From: Ceratobasidium sp. AG-K
Lineage: Eukaryota; Basidiomycota; Agaricomycetes; Cantharellales; Ceratobasidiaceae
Direction: 5' to 3'
DNA length: 64,000 nucleotides
Assembly (NCBI GenBank): GCA_037039685.1
Contig: JAWNGF010000003.1
Span: 3,446,571-3,510,570 of the forward strand
Shown piece after piece: positions 35,304 through 46,876 of the stretch. The notes under the pieces were generated by a model that searched no databases, had not been told where the DNA came from, and saw nothing but the letters and a program-made list of their open reading frames with translations. Each line of letters starts with the position of its first letter. The first letter of the stretch is position 1. The position numbers and the translations under genes were made by a program.

Positions 35304-36684
35304 AAGTATACGTCTGTCGGGGACGGGCTGTAGATCGTGTTGTATTTGTCGGACTTGCCGTGATGATTTTCTTGGAACGTCTATGCTGTATTCTATTTGC
35401 TACTCTCTACACTCCTATGACGACTCTGCCTGATCCTGTATGCACGATTCGTACGAGCCAACGCTTTCATTTCTAACTGGACGGCTGTGACCATGCTTGG
35501 GCACCGATGACTAGCTCTTTTTGACGTTGCGACCCGGGAGATCGTAGATTTTGACCCCTGTTCTTTATTCGCCGCCAGACTCCCGGGGGGGGGGGGGGGG
35601 GAGTGCTTGCCGGGAATGATGAACTAGGTCTATGTACGATAACTCCAAACTCACCCCTACCCACCACAACCTCCGCTCAATAGCCCACTCGTTTAACCAT
35701 TGATTCGCACACTGACGAGTGCAAACACCGCCGCGCTGCTGACAGTCGCTCGTGAACCAAGTGAAGTCGCCTTCTAGAAGCCGAGCGGGGGATCTCTCGT
35801 TGAACGTAGTAGGATGGGGTTGTTTAAAAGCTATCCATGTTAGGCAGATCATATCGCCAAGATAAATAAGGAGGCAAGGAAGAGTGGTCAATACAAGTAG
35901 CGATGGCGCAATGGTCGAGGTCAGGACCAGAATTTAAATCCAAGTCGTCTAGTGCAGAGGTAAATCGAGCGCTCGACCGGTTCCCTCTTAGGAACGGCGG
36001 CCTATAACTCAATGTGCACCCCTCCGAGATTTCAACCAGGGGAAGATTTGATCCAGCGCTCTGGATCAAGGGGACCCAAACGAGAACCGGTAAACTAATC
36101 ACAGAGTAAACTCCCTCCGACTTGACCTCACTAATGTTGCTCACAACTTATATTATCGGCGGCCGACCCCTTCGACATATCCGAGTAATTTTTATTCCAC
36201 TCCGGCCGAGACCTTCGAGTTATGATTCACGAATTTCTCTGTCACTCGTTCATCACCAATCCCAATTTCCGCCAATGAGCAAGCGAGGTAGAAATTAGGA
36301 AAGGTGCCAGGGAACCAACAGCGATCAGGGGTCGTGGAGGATCAAAATATTTACTCGCCCATTGTTCCATTCGTGGTGGTTCATTTTCGCTACTTTTAGT
36401 CGCGGAAAGACATGATGTAGGGGAATTCAGCTGGGCGACACATAAACGAGCACACAGGCCTTTCTGTCCCATCCGCCTTACATGATTCTACTTGCAGCGC
36501 ATATACTTTGGATCGCACCCATGAAGGACATAGAAAAATACAAAGGGACGCATAGATACGACCTTCCATCAATGTAGCAATATCTTACAGGACACGCTAA
36601 GCCCTGAGACGTCGAACCATCAGCTTATGTGCATATTTCTCCGTTCACCCCTTGCGCCCAGTCATTCAAGATACACAGTACGAA
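35304..36684. other. Gene-poor region
   Basis: No gene supported. A run of about 18 G lies at 35584-35602. The remainder carries only short open frames without recognisable domains, and the 3' flank of TPR-CHAT 3. Confidence 0.45.
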
Positions 36685-39393
36685 TCAACAGCCGATATGG
36701 ACGAAAGGTGCCCATCGAGTAACTGCACTTGCTCCCACCTTGGCACGCAGGTGCGCCACCGCCTGGTGCAATGCTCTTGCTGCGTTTGTATAATCCATCG
36801 AACCATTATTCATGAGTTCCGCATATACCTTTTCTGCTATTTCCGGGCCATCCTCATCTTCTATACTCCACATCGTGCCGATCACGCTCGGGTACCCCGC
36901 CATCAGCATCCCCGCTGCTAGGTGTACTGCTTCATCCGGAAGCTCTTCGTCTCCCGTAGCGGTCTGGCACGCGGACAAGAACGCCAAGCCTTTGTTATGG
37001 AACGTCCGCTTGGTTATTGTTGCGAGGGTAAGTTGGCCGTCGTGAAGATGGAACGCGCTTTGTGTGGGGTCCGCTGGATTCTGTGTACCATGGCATGCCA
37101 TGTGAACCCAACTAAACTGTTCCATTGCGTCCAACACGCGGCCGACGGTGGCCTCGTCATCCTCAAGTTTCATATAGCGACCTGCTTGGGCGTGTTTTCG
37201 GATAACTGTGAGCTCGGCATTTGTCCATGGTAAGTGGGCGAAGCCGGGAGTGTGCTCTTGACCGACAGCAAGGATTCCGCAATAAGGGTTGCCAGTGGAA
37301 GCTGACTGGCTTGCGATCAAAGCGCTAATCGTTGGGGTATATGACGATATTACGAAATCAAATGCATGAAGCTGGGACTGAGTGCCGCATCCAGCTGCGT
37401 GAAGGGGAAGGAACGATAGGATACCCGTGGTACACCAGGTAATCCGCGGTAGTTGATCAACGGGAAGCTTTGTCTATCGAGCACGATTAGAGGGTCGTTC
37501 GCCACTTCAGAAGACCATACGCACCGAATAGTCAAGGAAATCAAGCACGGGCTTAACTACACCTGACCACAGGTCTTCTAGTGGGTTTGCAACTGGTCCA
37601 GGTTTGGACTTTCTCACCCGATTGAACCCTCGATGTCCAACCAGCGACGCCAGGTGGCCATGTGCTGCGAATGCATTCTGTACGGAGAAGTTTACCAAGG
37701 GGATATGGGAGACCACACGAGTATTTGGCTGGAGTATCAGAGCATCACAACGTGACTCGTGAACATTGACAATGACGACAGGATAGGATTTGGAAGCGCA
37801 AAGCAGTTGGCTTGATCTCGGAGGACGTAGAAAGTCCTCGAATCCGGGGGTTGAACGGACTTCACCCAAGAGCTCATCCCACTGATGTGCGAGTAGGATA
37901 CGGCTACTCGCTTCCTCGTTCGGATCTTGATCATTGCACTTCATATTGAAGGATGACCCAGAAGATGACTGAGAACCGGCATACTCTAGCTTACGGCCGA
38001 CTTCCTTGAGCTTATCCGCAAGATCGGGATTGTGGCCAGACAGTTGATCAAACGATGTACGTAGCTGAGCTATCTGGCCCCAAATGATAGAACGACTCGC
38101 CTCAAGCCACTCGAGGGCAAGCTCATGGTTGTTGATAGTTATGGCATAAGATGCCGCCTCAGATGCAAAGTTGCCAAGTTCTTTGATCAGACTATAACGG
38201 CGGGTGAGCGTGGTGCCGATCCAGATGAGCTGTGGGAGCAGTTGCATAGCTTGAGAGTATGCGTGATAGAGGGAAGATGGAGAGTAGATAGATGACCATT
38301 CAGCCCATCTACGGCAAGCTTCGAACCGGCTCGACGGGCTTCCAACGGAGGACTGCGCTGCATCCCTGAAACTAGCTATTGCGGAGTCTAGGTCTGAAAG
38401 CATTTTTGAATATGGAAACCGTGTACTGTACGATCGCCCAAGGTTGTCGAGATATCCTGGCTTGGATGGGTGCACGTCAGGTGTAAGTGAAACCGCTACC
38501 AATCCACAATCAATTGCTTTATTAAGGTCTGTCAGCTCCCCCAGACGCGTAAACCGAGCCCTGTACCCAAGACTAAGACTGTGTTGTATCCCTGGCTTGC
38601 CTATATGGTTACTAGGCGTGAGCACATCTGCTTGTTCGACACACTCAATCGCCCTGTCCACATCGCTCCGCTCGCCTAGATGTTCAAACCGAGTTCGGTA
38701 TGACGTTCCTAGGTTGACAAGCATGCCCCACTTATCAGCAAAGCCGTCAGGAGTGAGTGAAACCGCTTCTGCTACACAGCCGATTGCCCTATCTAAATCA
38801 CAAAGTTCATGCAAAATCTCAAACCGAGCTTGGTACGAGATTCCCAGATTGTTGACTCTTCCTGGCTTGTCTGCGTGACGATCAGGGGTGAGCGAAACGG
38901 CCTGCGATCCATATTCGATAGCCTTGTTCAAATCCACTTGCTCGCCCAGATAATCAAACCGAATTCGATATGAGTTTCCGAGGTTGCTGAGATAGCCGGC
39001 CTTGGCTTCGTCGTCGTTAGGAGTGAGTGAAACCGCTTCTGCAGTATAATCAATCGCCCTGTTCAGATACAGCAGCTTTTCCTGATGTTCAAACCAATAT
39101 CGATACACAAGTCCGAGCGCGTTGAGCCTTGATGGCTTATCTACGTGGCCGTCTAGAGTGAGTAAAACCGCGTGTGTACCACAACCAATTGCGCCGATCA
39201 AATCTTCCAACCTTCCTAGGCACTGAAACCGAACTTGGTATGCGCACCCCAAGTTATGTAGTATTGCAGGCCTGTCTACGAGGGGCTCAGGCGTGAGAGA
39301 TATCGCATTTCGCCAGTGACCGATAGCCTGATCGATTTCTCCAATTACGCCGGAATGCGCAAACCGAGCATACAAAGTTGCGGCACGTTCCAT
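36685..39393 (-). CDS. TPR-CHAT protein 3
   Basis: Exons 39393-37525 and 37473-36685 (intron 51 bp) give 885 residues. Seven diverged TPR-type units are present (for example LSNLGNSYRIRFDYLGEQVD), fewer than in proteins 1 and 2. The linker ALEWLEASRSIIWGQIAQL is followed by the CHAT domain with His (HMACHGTQ) and Cys (LSACQTA). The intron lies after DYS and before TKLPVDQLP, the same site as in the paralogues. The start at 39393 is a proper ATG; the frame continues a little upstream, so a short 5' exon as in protein 1 is possible. Confidence 0.85.
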
Positions 39394-40342
39394 TTCTGCA
39401 CGGAGAAAGCTCTTCTCGGACCTTAGAATTTGAACCCGTGTCAGCTTAGTCGTGACGTCTTTACTTATTCTGGGGAGGGCGGCATCAGCAAACTGGGGCG
39501 AGTCTATGCGGTACTATGGGCGCTTTATGTGCTATATACCGCCCATAGTGGCATACAGACACGCTTACGCTTGCTCGTGCTGGGTAGTATATTTTAGGTA
39601 ATTGGTCTGCTCTTACCCTGTGTTTGGTGTTATCCCCCCTCGGTTAGGTGAGTAGTGCCGTTGAACATCAGCACTCGGATTATTCCCCCCTTGTGCCTTG
39701 TCATGTTTTCTAGTGGTAGCCGAGTTCCAAAAGATATGTAGTTGGATTATGCATTGTTCTATGGTCGCGCCGATGCTCCCCAGCATGGCACCACGCCTTC
39801 CTAAACTGTTTGAACCTGTGGTAGCTAATTCCAGTTAGGTTTTATGGCAAAAACCACACCAAAAGCGACCGCTCGGAACTACCTGCTATCTCCCCATTCC
39901 CTCCGGTAGCAACCGGAGCTGTTGCTGAATGAAAATTGCCACTGTCGGCACGTATATCAGTTTCATTCGTCGGACGAGAGCATAAATACTCACGTCTTCT
40001 TCTTCCCTGCGTTTCGTTTCTTGGTCATTTGAGATGGCCGGAAGCGGATAGGTCGGGTGCATACGATAATCTTTTGCCTCGTGTCTATTTATGAGCGGCA
40101 AGATGCACTGCTCAAACGCTTAGACTCCTTGTGATCTCGTGCCACGTGGGCCCGACAGGGATTTTTCCGGGGTTCTGATTCGACGCCCCTCGAATTTCCT
40201 CAAATGGGCAATTAGCCAGACTGCGAAAGCCAACACAGCCATTCATTTTCCGTATACGATCTGCGGTTGTTACTTCGACGGGTAAGCAGCCAGCCACCAT
40301 TGCTCAATCTACCATCTTGGATACTCTGAATCAGCTGGATAC
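39394..40342. other. Intergenic region left of the copia element
   Basis: No gene supported. A short palindrome (CTATGGGCG .. CGCCCATAG) lies at about 39517-39550. The last five bases, GATAC, are the left target-site duplication of the retrotransposon. Confidence 0.45.
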
Positions 40343-40600
40343 TGTTGTGACTTAGTAATCATACACGTACTTACATGCGTGTCATTCTCGTGTATCTGAG
40401 CCCGTATCTCGTTTGTGTGTTGTACATTCGTGTCAACACGTATTTCTGTCGTATATACATAGTATCTTTAGCGCGTATAAATAGAGGCTGTATAAACGTT
40501 GTATATACATCGATTCAGTCACATACAATTCGCTTTCCACTGCTCTACTTTGCTAAGACCTAGCTTTGAGTGTCGAGACGTTCTCGAGTGATCCTCAACA
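40343..40600 (+). repeat. 5' LTR of the copia element
   Basis: 258 bp, TGTTGTGACT ... CCTCAACA, identical to the 3' LTR by direct comparison. A TATA box, TATAAATAG, is present at 40476-40484 and would start the genomic RNA in the LTR. Confidence 0.97.
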
Positions 40601-40615
40601 GGTTATGAGCCCTGA
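40601..40615 (+). promoter_or_regulatory. Primer-binding site, anticodon-arm type
   Basis: GGTTATGAGCCC follows the LTR directly. Its complement, GGGCTCATAACC, reads like the anticodon arm (CAT) of initiator tRNA-Met rather than a tRNA 3' end. Priming by a half-molecule of initiator tRNA cut in the anticodon loop is known for Drosophila copia and relatives; the same is inferred here. Confidence 0.65.
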
Positions 40616-40652
40616 ACACTGTTAATTTCGACCCCATTTAAACTCGCCCACT

Positions 40653-42122
40653 GTGTCTACATACTCTTCGGATAATCCCCAGCTCTCAACACCTGAGGGA
40701 TCGCCACAACAAAGGCCCGTACAAGTCTCACCCGAGCATACATCTTCCGACGAGGTCTCACTTGACTTACAACCCGAATTTGCCGATCCCGAACCTACCG
40801 GATTTATAAATACCGACCAATACGCTGAAGCCGAATTCGAACTACCTGGATCCCCGGCATCAAATCCGACTTATCAACCACGTTACATTGACGAGCTACA
40901 CAACCAGCTCATAAACTCGGCCCCGTTTAGCACCGAATATCATCGATTATTATCATTTCTTGCCGATTACGAAGCGCTTCTAGCGTTACATACACCCGAC
41001 GAAGCCGCTGAACTTACACGCGAGCTTATCCGAGCAGCCAAACCCTATCTTTTCGAATTAGAACACGTCGGCTATCCATCACCACCTGTTACACCACAAA
41101 TCCGATTTGTCACATTCCATCCGGCTCCTCCTCATCCCAAAATGGCACAAGTCAATATATCTGACAACAACTTCAAGATCCCATTGCTCACTGGACGCGA
41201 TAATTACCCAGTATGGAACGTACAAATGCAAGATATGCTAATTGAAACCGACCTATGGGAATATGTGAATGGAAATAACTCCACACGACTTGTCGTTCGA
41301 GCAGCAGTACCTGAACAACAAGATACAAACGGCAATGTAATAGCTGCAGCCATAACCGAAATTACACAACAAACAGTCAACGAATGGGAAAAGAACAATC
41401 GTAAGGCACTTGGAGTTATCAGACGACGCATAGAGTCAGCCCCAATGGTCCACGTAGCAAGACTCGACACCGCATCAGCAGTCTGGGCCCGTTTAAGACA
41501 AGTTTACCAAAACATTGGTACTGCGGCCATGACTCTACTCCGAAACCAATTTACCGGATTACGTATGTCAGAAGGCGATGATCTCGAAGAACACATCAAG
41601 AAACTAAGGTCCACCTTTGATAAACTTAATACCGCCTTACTTGCTGAAAACTCAAACCCAATTATCGAACTTGAGTTCATCCGACAACTCCTTGCATCTT
41701 TACCCGAATCCTGGCAATACTTAGTTGCTGTCATTGATCAAACACCCTCATCAACCGATCCTGAAGGCATCCAGATCTCAGCTGATGTCACGTCGCGTCT
41801 ACTTGCTGAATTCCACCGCCGTAAAGCCCAAAATAGTGAAAAAGCCTACTATATGCGACAAAACAACAATAATAATCGCGGAAATCGACAACCTCGAGCC
41901 ACCGATAGACTTACTATCACTTGCAACAATTGTGGCATTATTGGGCATATTAAACGCGATTGTCGCAAACCAGGCGGAGGAAATTACAAGCGTGGCAACA
42001 ATAACAATAATCGAGGACGAAACAACTATCAAGGTAACAACAACAACAGAGGACGAAATAACAACAACCAAGGAGGACGATCCAACAACAATGGTCGAGG
42101 ACGAAATAACAACAATGAGTGA
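40653..42122 (+). CDS. gag: Copia Gag
   Basis: A 489-codon open frame. The capsid region (IPLLTGRDNYPVWNVQMQDM onward, including LEEHIKKLRSTFDKL) is of the copia gag type. A CCHC zinc knuckle, CNNCGIIGHIKRDC, lies at 41922-41963, followed by an Arg/Gly/Asn-rich nucleic-acid-binding tail. The frame has no ATG before 41142; the codon at 40653 is GTG followed by STYSSDNPQ, which looks like a family start with ATG changed to GTG. The frame ends in TGA at 42120-42122, after which the same frame stays open into protease. Confidence 0.85.
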   Translation: MSTYSSDNPQLSTPEGSPQQRPVQVSPEHTSSDEVSLDLQPEFADPEPTGFINTDQYAEAEFELPGSPASNPTYQPRYIDELHNQLINSAPFSTEYHRLLSFLADYEALLALHTPDEAAELTRELIRAAKPYLFELEHVGYPSPPVTPQIRFVTFHPAPPHPKMAQVNISDNNFKIPLLTGRDNYPVWNVQMQDMLIETDLWEYVNGNNSTRLVVRAAVPEQQDTNGNVIAAAITEITQQTVNEWEKNNRKALGVIRRRIESAPMVHVARLDTASAVWARLRQVYQNIGTAAMTLLRNQFTGLRMSEGDDLEEHIKKLRSTFDKLNTALLAENSNPIIELEFIRQLLASLPESWQYLVAVIDQTPSSTDPEGIQISADVTSRLLAEFHRRKAQNSEKAYYMRQNNNNNRGNRQPRATDRLTITCNNCGIIGHIKRDCRKPGGGNYKRGNNNNNRGRNNYQGNNNNRGRNNNNQGGRSNNNGRGRNNNNE

Positions 42123-45100
42123 CAAAGCAACAACAATGAAAATCAAGGCGAACAAGCAAATTTTGCAAGTTCTGACAATACGGAAGTCGCTTTTGTCTTC
42201 ACAACATCTCGACTTGCCAACCGATTTGAACGACAAGCTCAACCTCTCATTGCAAAGCAAGAAACTCACATTGAGGACCTTCCTGAGTCCATTAAACAGG
42301 AAATAATAGCAAAGTTCAACCCGACAAATCTCTTTGGTCAAACTGAAACGCAATATAGCTTTGCTACTAATGATACCTGGATTATAGATTCCGGCGCTTC
42401 CTGTCACGTCACTAATAGGCGAGAACATCTAACCAATTTCACTCCCATCAAATCAACAGTCATGGGAATTGGAGGCCAAGCTGAAATTTCAGGCCTTGGC
42501 ACACTCACTCTCAACATTGGAATCACACTGCCCAAAATTAACAATAAACGACCACAATCCAAGGACGCATATAATGACCAAATTGAACTCAACAATGTTG
42601 CACTTGTTGAAAAATCACCAGTAAACCTAATTTCCCTTTCTGCATGGACTGACACCTTTCCATGGATGAAGATAGTCATTCAAGAAGACTGGATGTACTT
42701 TTATGAGGAAGATCACATTGTAGCCGCAGCACAGAAATTAGGCGATCGCCAAATCGGCAACTCCTGGCACCTAATTGCAACCGTCAACAAATTCCAGAAT
42801 GCATATACAGCGTGATCACTCCAAGATTGGCACATTATACTCGGTCACACAGACCCACGCAACGTCATTCGCCTATCGGAAATATCTAAATCTTTATCCC
42901 TGACAAAACGCGAGACCAAAGACCCGCATTTTGACTGCATTGGATGTATCAAAGGCAAATCGACTGTCCGACAATTTGGAAACATGCCATCCAACAAATC
43001 TTTCAATATTGGCGATTTATTTTACTCTGACGTATGGGGACCTGCGCGCACAGCATCCATTCAAGGATACCTCTATTACATCACGTTTACCGATGCAGCA
43101 TCCCGCTTCACCTTCCTTTTCTTCATGAAACACAAGAATGAAGCAGTCGACAAGTTCATTAAACTAGGAAACATCATGCGCACCCAAAAAGGAGTCAAAA
43201 TCAAACGCATACACTTTGATAACGGAAAGGAACTAGTCAACAAACGTCTTGAAGACCACTGCGAAAAGACCGGCACTGAGATAACTACCACAGCACCTTA
43301 TTCATCTCAACAAAACGGTGTCGCCAAGCGCAAAAATCGATCTTTAACTGAACGAGGAAGATGCATGCTCCATGGCCAATCAAATACACGCGATAAACCT
43401 TATCTTTGGTCAGAAGCTATCGCATACGCATGCCTGATCAACAATAATATGCCTGCCAAAATAAATGGAGAATGGAAAATACCTCAAGTCCTAATATTTG
43501 GTAACCCCCTTGATATGAAGTATTTTCAACTTTTTGGCACCACTTGCCATGTTTTACTTCAAAAGAAAGGCCAAGACAAGATGGCAGCCAAAACCCGAAC
43601 TGCTATATTTACAGGATTAGGACGTAACTCCGGAGGCGTATGGAGATATCTAGCACTACCTCACCGTGCAATTCAAGAATCAAGAAACGTTTATTTCTCA
43701 CGGCATTTACCAGACCCCGCCTCATCGCTTGACGCTCCATCACTTGGATTATCAGAGATACATGAAAATTTTGATGATACAGACTGGACTGAGATGGAAA
43801 TGCCAAGTGAGGGGGAGCAGGAGACTGAGTCCAAACCTCAGAATACCAGCAAAGTTGAATCAAACTCAGTTGAACCAGCAACTCCCACGGCAACTCCCAA
43901 ATCTCACGCCAACTCACAGTCCACTCAGCCAATTCCCACACAGCCAGTCGCTTCCCGCACTCGCTCAAAGGCCATAAAACGCAATACCAAGAGACAGGGG
44001 GAGTCAGCACACTCAGTTTTCACATCTGGCAACAATTCCCATCGCTCTATGCCTGCTATTCGCAAAGTTCACACTCGCACCCTTGCAAATGTTGCTATTC
44101 CATCCATTACTCGTCTTAATACTCCTGTCCATCGTCATTCAACCAGTAACGGCTCCTCTGCGTCACCACAACAAGTCAATTGGGCACAAGCCATGGACTA
44201 TATTGTCGACCACAACAAACTAGTACTCCAAGATCCCGAGGAGGCCTACCCTTACGAACAGAGCTACATAGGTCTCAGCTCCGACAATGGGCACTTCCCC
44301 GACGATGTCTATGAAGATCTCAAACGTATGAACAAGAACCGTCATCAAGAGCTCGAGTATTTCAATCAATGGTCAGATTACAACTTCACTGTACTTGATA
44401 AACCTACAATCGGACACGATGGCTATATGCACAACAACTTATCCCCCAAATGGTCCGAAGCAATCACTGATCCGCACCATGGCGAGGCCTGGCTCAAAGC
44501 AGGAATGGAAGAATTCCGCCAGCTTCAAGAACAAGATGTTTTTGACGATTTCCCACGCGACCTGGTACCTCTAGGCGACCAAATTTTAGGTTCTATGTTC
44601 GTAACTCGCCTCAAACTTGATCAGAACAACAGTATCATCCGTCACAAAGCTCGTCTCGTCGTTCTGGGTAATCAGCAAATCCCGGGCAAGTCCTATAACG
44701 AAATCTCATCGAATACACCCGCTCTAGACGCCATTCGGATTGTTTTATCCATTGTAACTCATGCCAACCTCGATTGCCACATGATCGACGTCCACGGAGC
44801 ATATACACACGCTCCAATTGATCGCACACTCTATGTCGAATACCCTGAAGGCTTCGGTAAAGGTGGCCCGACTGTAATGAAGCTCAAAAAAGCCTTATAT
44901 GGCGCTCATCAGTCCGGATTCCTTTGGGAAAAGTTCCGCAACGAGAAACTCGTTTCCCTGGGCTACAAACGCAATCCAGCCGACCACTCAGTGTTCCGAC
45001 GCGAATCTAATGGCGTACTATCGATCCTTGTATGCTATGTCGACGATTTTCTTGTCTGCACAACCGCTGGCCATGTTGATTCAATTAAAGACGAAATAAA

Positions 45101-46067
45101 GGCTCAATTCGATTGCAGGGACTTAGGCAAAACGAAATCGTTTTTAGGCATGAATATCACTCGAGATCGACCCAACTTATCCCTTTCCATCGACATGTCA
45201 ACCTACACTAAAAACATTGTTGATTTGGCCGACCTTACCAGCGCAAAATTCGCTCATTCCCCCATGTCGCATACCAACCCAATTCTCGAGCCTGCAACCG
45301 ATATCTGGTGGAACTACCCTTACGCGACCAATATCGGACGCCTACTTTGGCTTGCTCGTTGCTGCCGGCCCAATATCATGTTTGTTGTCTGCCTTTTAGC
45401 TCGTTTTACATCATGCTACGACGAATCCCATGTCAACGTTATGAAGAGATGCTTTCGATACATCTCTGGCACATCCCACATCGGAATTCGATACGACGGC
45501 ACCGGTCCTTTTTATGAGGTCATATACACAGATGCGGACCACGGCATGCAACACGGCCGTAAATCGATCTCCGGCGGAATCGCTATGCTCGGAGGCGGCC
45601 CAGTAATGTGGTGGTCATCTAAACAAGCCACTACCTCGCTTTCTACGATGGAATCCGAGTTCCAATCGCTCGCCAAATCCGTTCAAGAGCTCCTTTGGCT
45701 ACGATACTTTCTTTTCGGTCTCAAAATCGACATTTCCAAGCCATCTACGATCCTGATCGATAACCAGGCGACCATAGACTATGTTCGCACTCCCAACAAT
45801 CGTACCCGAGCCAAACACATCGATATTCGATACAATTTTGTTCGAGACTACCACGAGCGCGAAGACTTCAAACTATCTTATGTCCCGACTCGCGACAATC
45901 TCGCCGATGCGCTTACAAAGCCGCTCGCGTACGCTCAACATTGGTACCTCGCTAATTCGTATCTCGGAATTCGTGCAGAAGACGCCCACACGGCTTTAGG
46001 CGAACATTTCCCGCATTCTCTTTATATGTTTGCTTTAACTTCGGCTTTTGCACGCATGGCTCATTGA
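42123..46067 (+). CDS. pol: Copia Pol (protease, integrase, reverse transcriptase, RNase H), interrupted by one TGA
   Basis: The frame is in register with gag. Protease: DSGAS at 42387-42401. A TGA at 42813-42815 then interrupts the frame. Integrase: an HHCC-type zinc domain (ILGH .. CIGC), then core aspartates in YSDVWGP and HFDNGKEL; the position of the third acidic residue reads NGVAKRKN (codon 43326) where relatives have NGVAERKN. Reverse transcriptase: YVDD at 45036-45047. RNase H: YTDADHG, SLSTMESEF and DNQATIDYVR, and the copia-type end DALTKPL. The stop codon at 46065 abuts the purine tract. Confidence 0.9.
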
Positions 46068-46074
46068 GGGGGAG
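46066..46074 (+). promoter_or_regulatory. Polypurine tract
   Basis: GAGGGGGAG directly precedes the TG of the 3' LTR, the expected place for the plus-strand primer. Confidence 0.85.
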
Positions 46075-46332
46075 TGTTGTGACTTAGTAATCATACACGT
46101 ACTTACATGCGTGTCATTCTCGTGTATCTGAGCCCGTATCTCGTTTGTGTGTTGTACATTCGTGTCAACACGTATTTCTGTCGTATATACATAGTATCTT
46201 TAGCGCGTATAAATAGAGGCTGTATAAACGTTGTATATACATCGATTCAGTCACATACAATTCGCTTTCCACTGCTCTACTTTGCTAAGACCTAGCTTTG
46301 AGTGTCGAGACGTTCTCGAGTGATCCTCAACA
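46075..46332 (+). repeat. 3' LTR of the copia element
   Basis: 258 bp, same sequence as the 5' LTR with no difference seen; followed by the GATAC target duplication. Confidence 0.97.
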
Positions 46333-46436
46333 GATACTCTTCAATCAGGTCGTCAACGGTGATTTCAACTCATCCAAACTCCCGGCAATGTACTGCATCG
46401 CTCGGTCCAGCTCATGAATACTAATGCGGTGCACCG

Positions 46437-46876
46437 TCAGTTCGAGTTGGGCCTACTCTCTTGGCGCACGAAAGCCATATATCTCCTCAGGAGGCGCTGC
46501 GAGATGATACCTGTATGCGCTGTTGATTGGCAAGCGGTTGCTGAAGGGGACCAGGATACGGCAAAGCTTTCACCATCATTGCCAAAGACTAGCCGGGTGT
46601 GGAATATAGAGACTAGATATTTTAAACTAATAATACACCTAGTTCAGCTTACCCTTAAACGTTGCGACATTTCATAGTACGGAACTTACCATTTTCTACA
46701 TAAATAAAATGGCTAACGAGGTAGCCGGAAGGGAAGAATACCAGGGATGCCAACAGAATAGAGGATAGGAGAATCCAAGTGCACGCTTCGTCGTTTTCCA
46801 GTAGTTCCTGACCAACTCCATTGGCTCGAGCCAGGTTGTATTGGTAACACGAAGACCGGACAAAAATATAGATCAT
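46437..46876 (-). CDS. Possible small membrane protein gene
   Basis: Exons 46876-46690 and 46588-46437 would give 112 residues. Exon 1 carries one strong hydrophobic segment (WILLSSILLASLVFFPSGYL) and ends at a GTAAGT donor; exon 2 joins in phase 1 after a CTAG acceptor. No family recognised. It may equally be part of a larger gene, since no clear upstream promoter or start context was found. Confidence 0.25.

Larger units (their letters stand above)
40343..46332 (+). mobile_element. Ty1/copia LTR retrotransposon, 5.99 kb, identical LTRs
   Basis: Two identical 258-bp LTRs (40343-40600 and 46075-46332), starting TG and ending CA, enclose one reading frame with the copia order gag, protease, integrase, reverse transcriptase, RNase H. 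GATAC flanks both ends (40338-40342 and 46333-46337) as a perfect target duplication. A primer-binding site follows the left LTR and a purine tract precedes the right one. LTR identity says the insertion is recent. The coding frame nevertheless has a GTG in place of the expected start, two in-frame TGA codons and a substituted integrase residue, so this copy is probably non-autonomous. Confidence 0.97.

Noticed and set aside
35584..35602. Long G run
   Set aside because: A homopolymer of this type is common and may be an assembly or slippage product; no feature is attached to it.
40107..40345. Gene disrupted by the copia insertion
   Set aside because: Short frames on the minus strand on both sides of the insertion do not join into a convincing protein after removing the element and one target duplication.
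41799..42428. 209-codon minus-strand frame in the copia element
   Set aside because: Antisense of the Asn-rich gag tail, giving a Val/Ser-rich low-complexity peptide; no retroelement antisense gene of this type is known to me.
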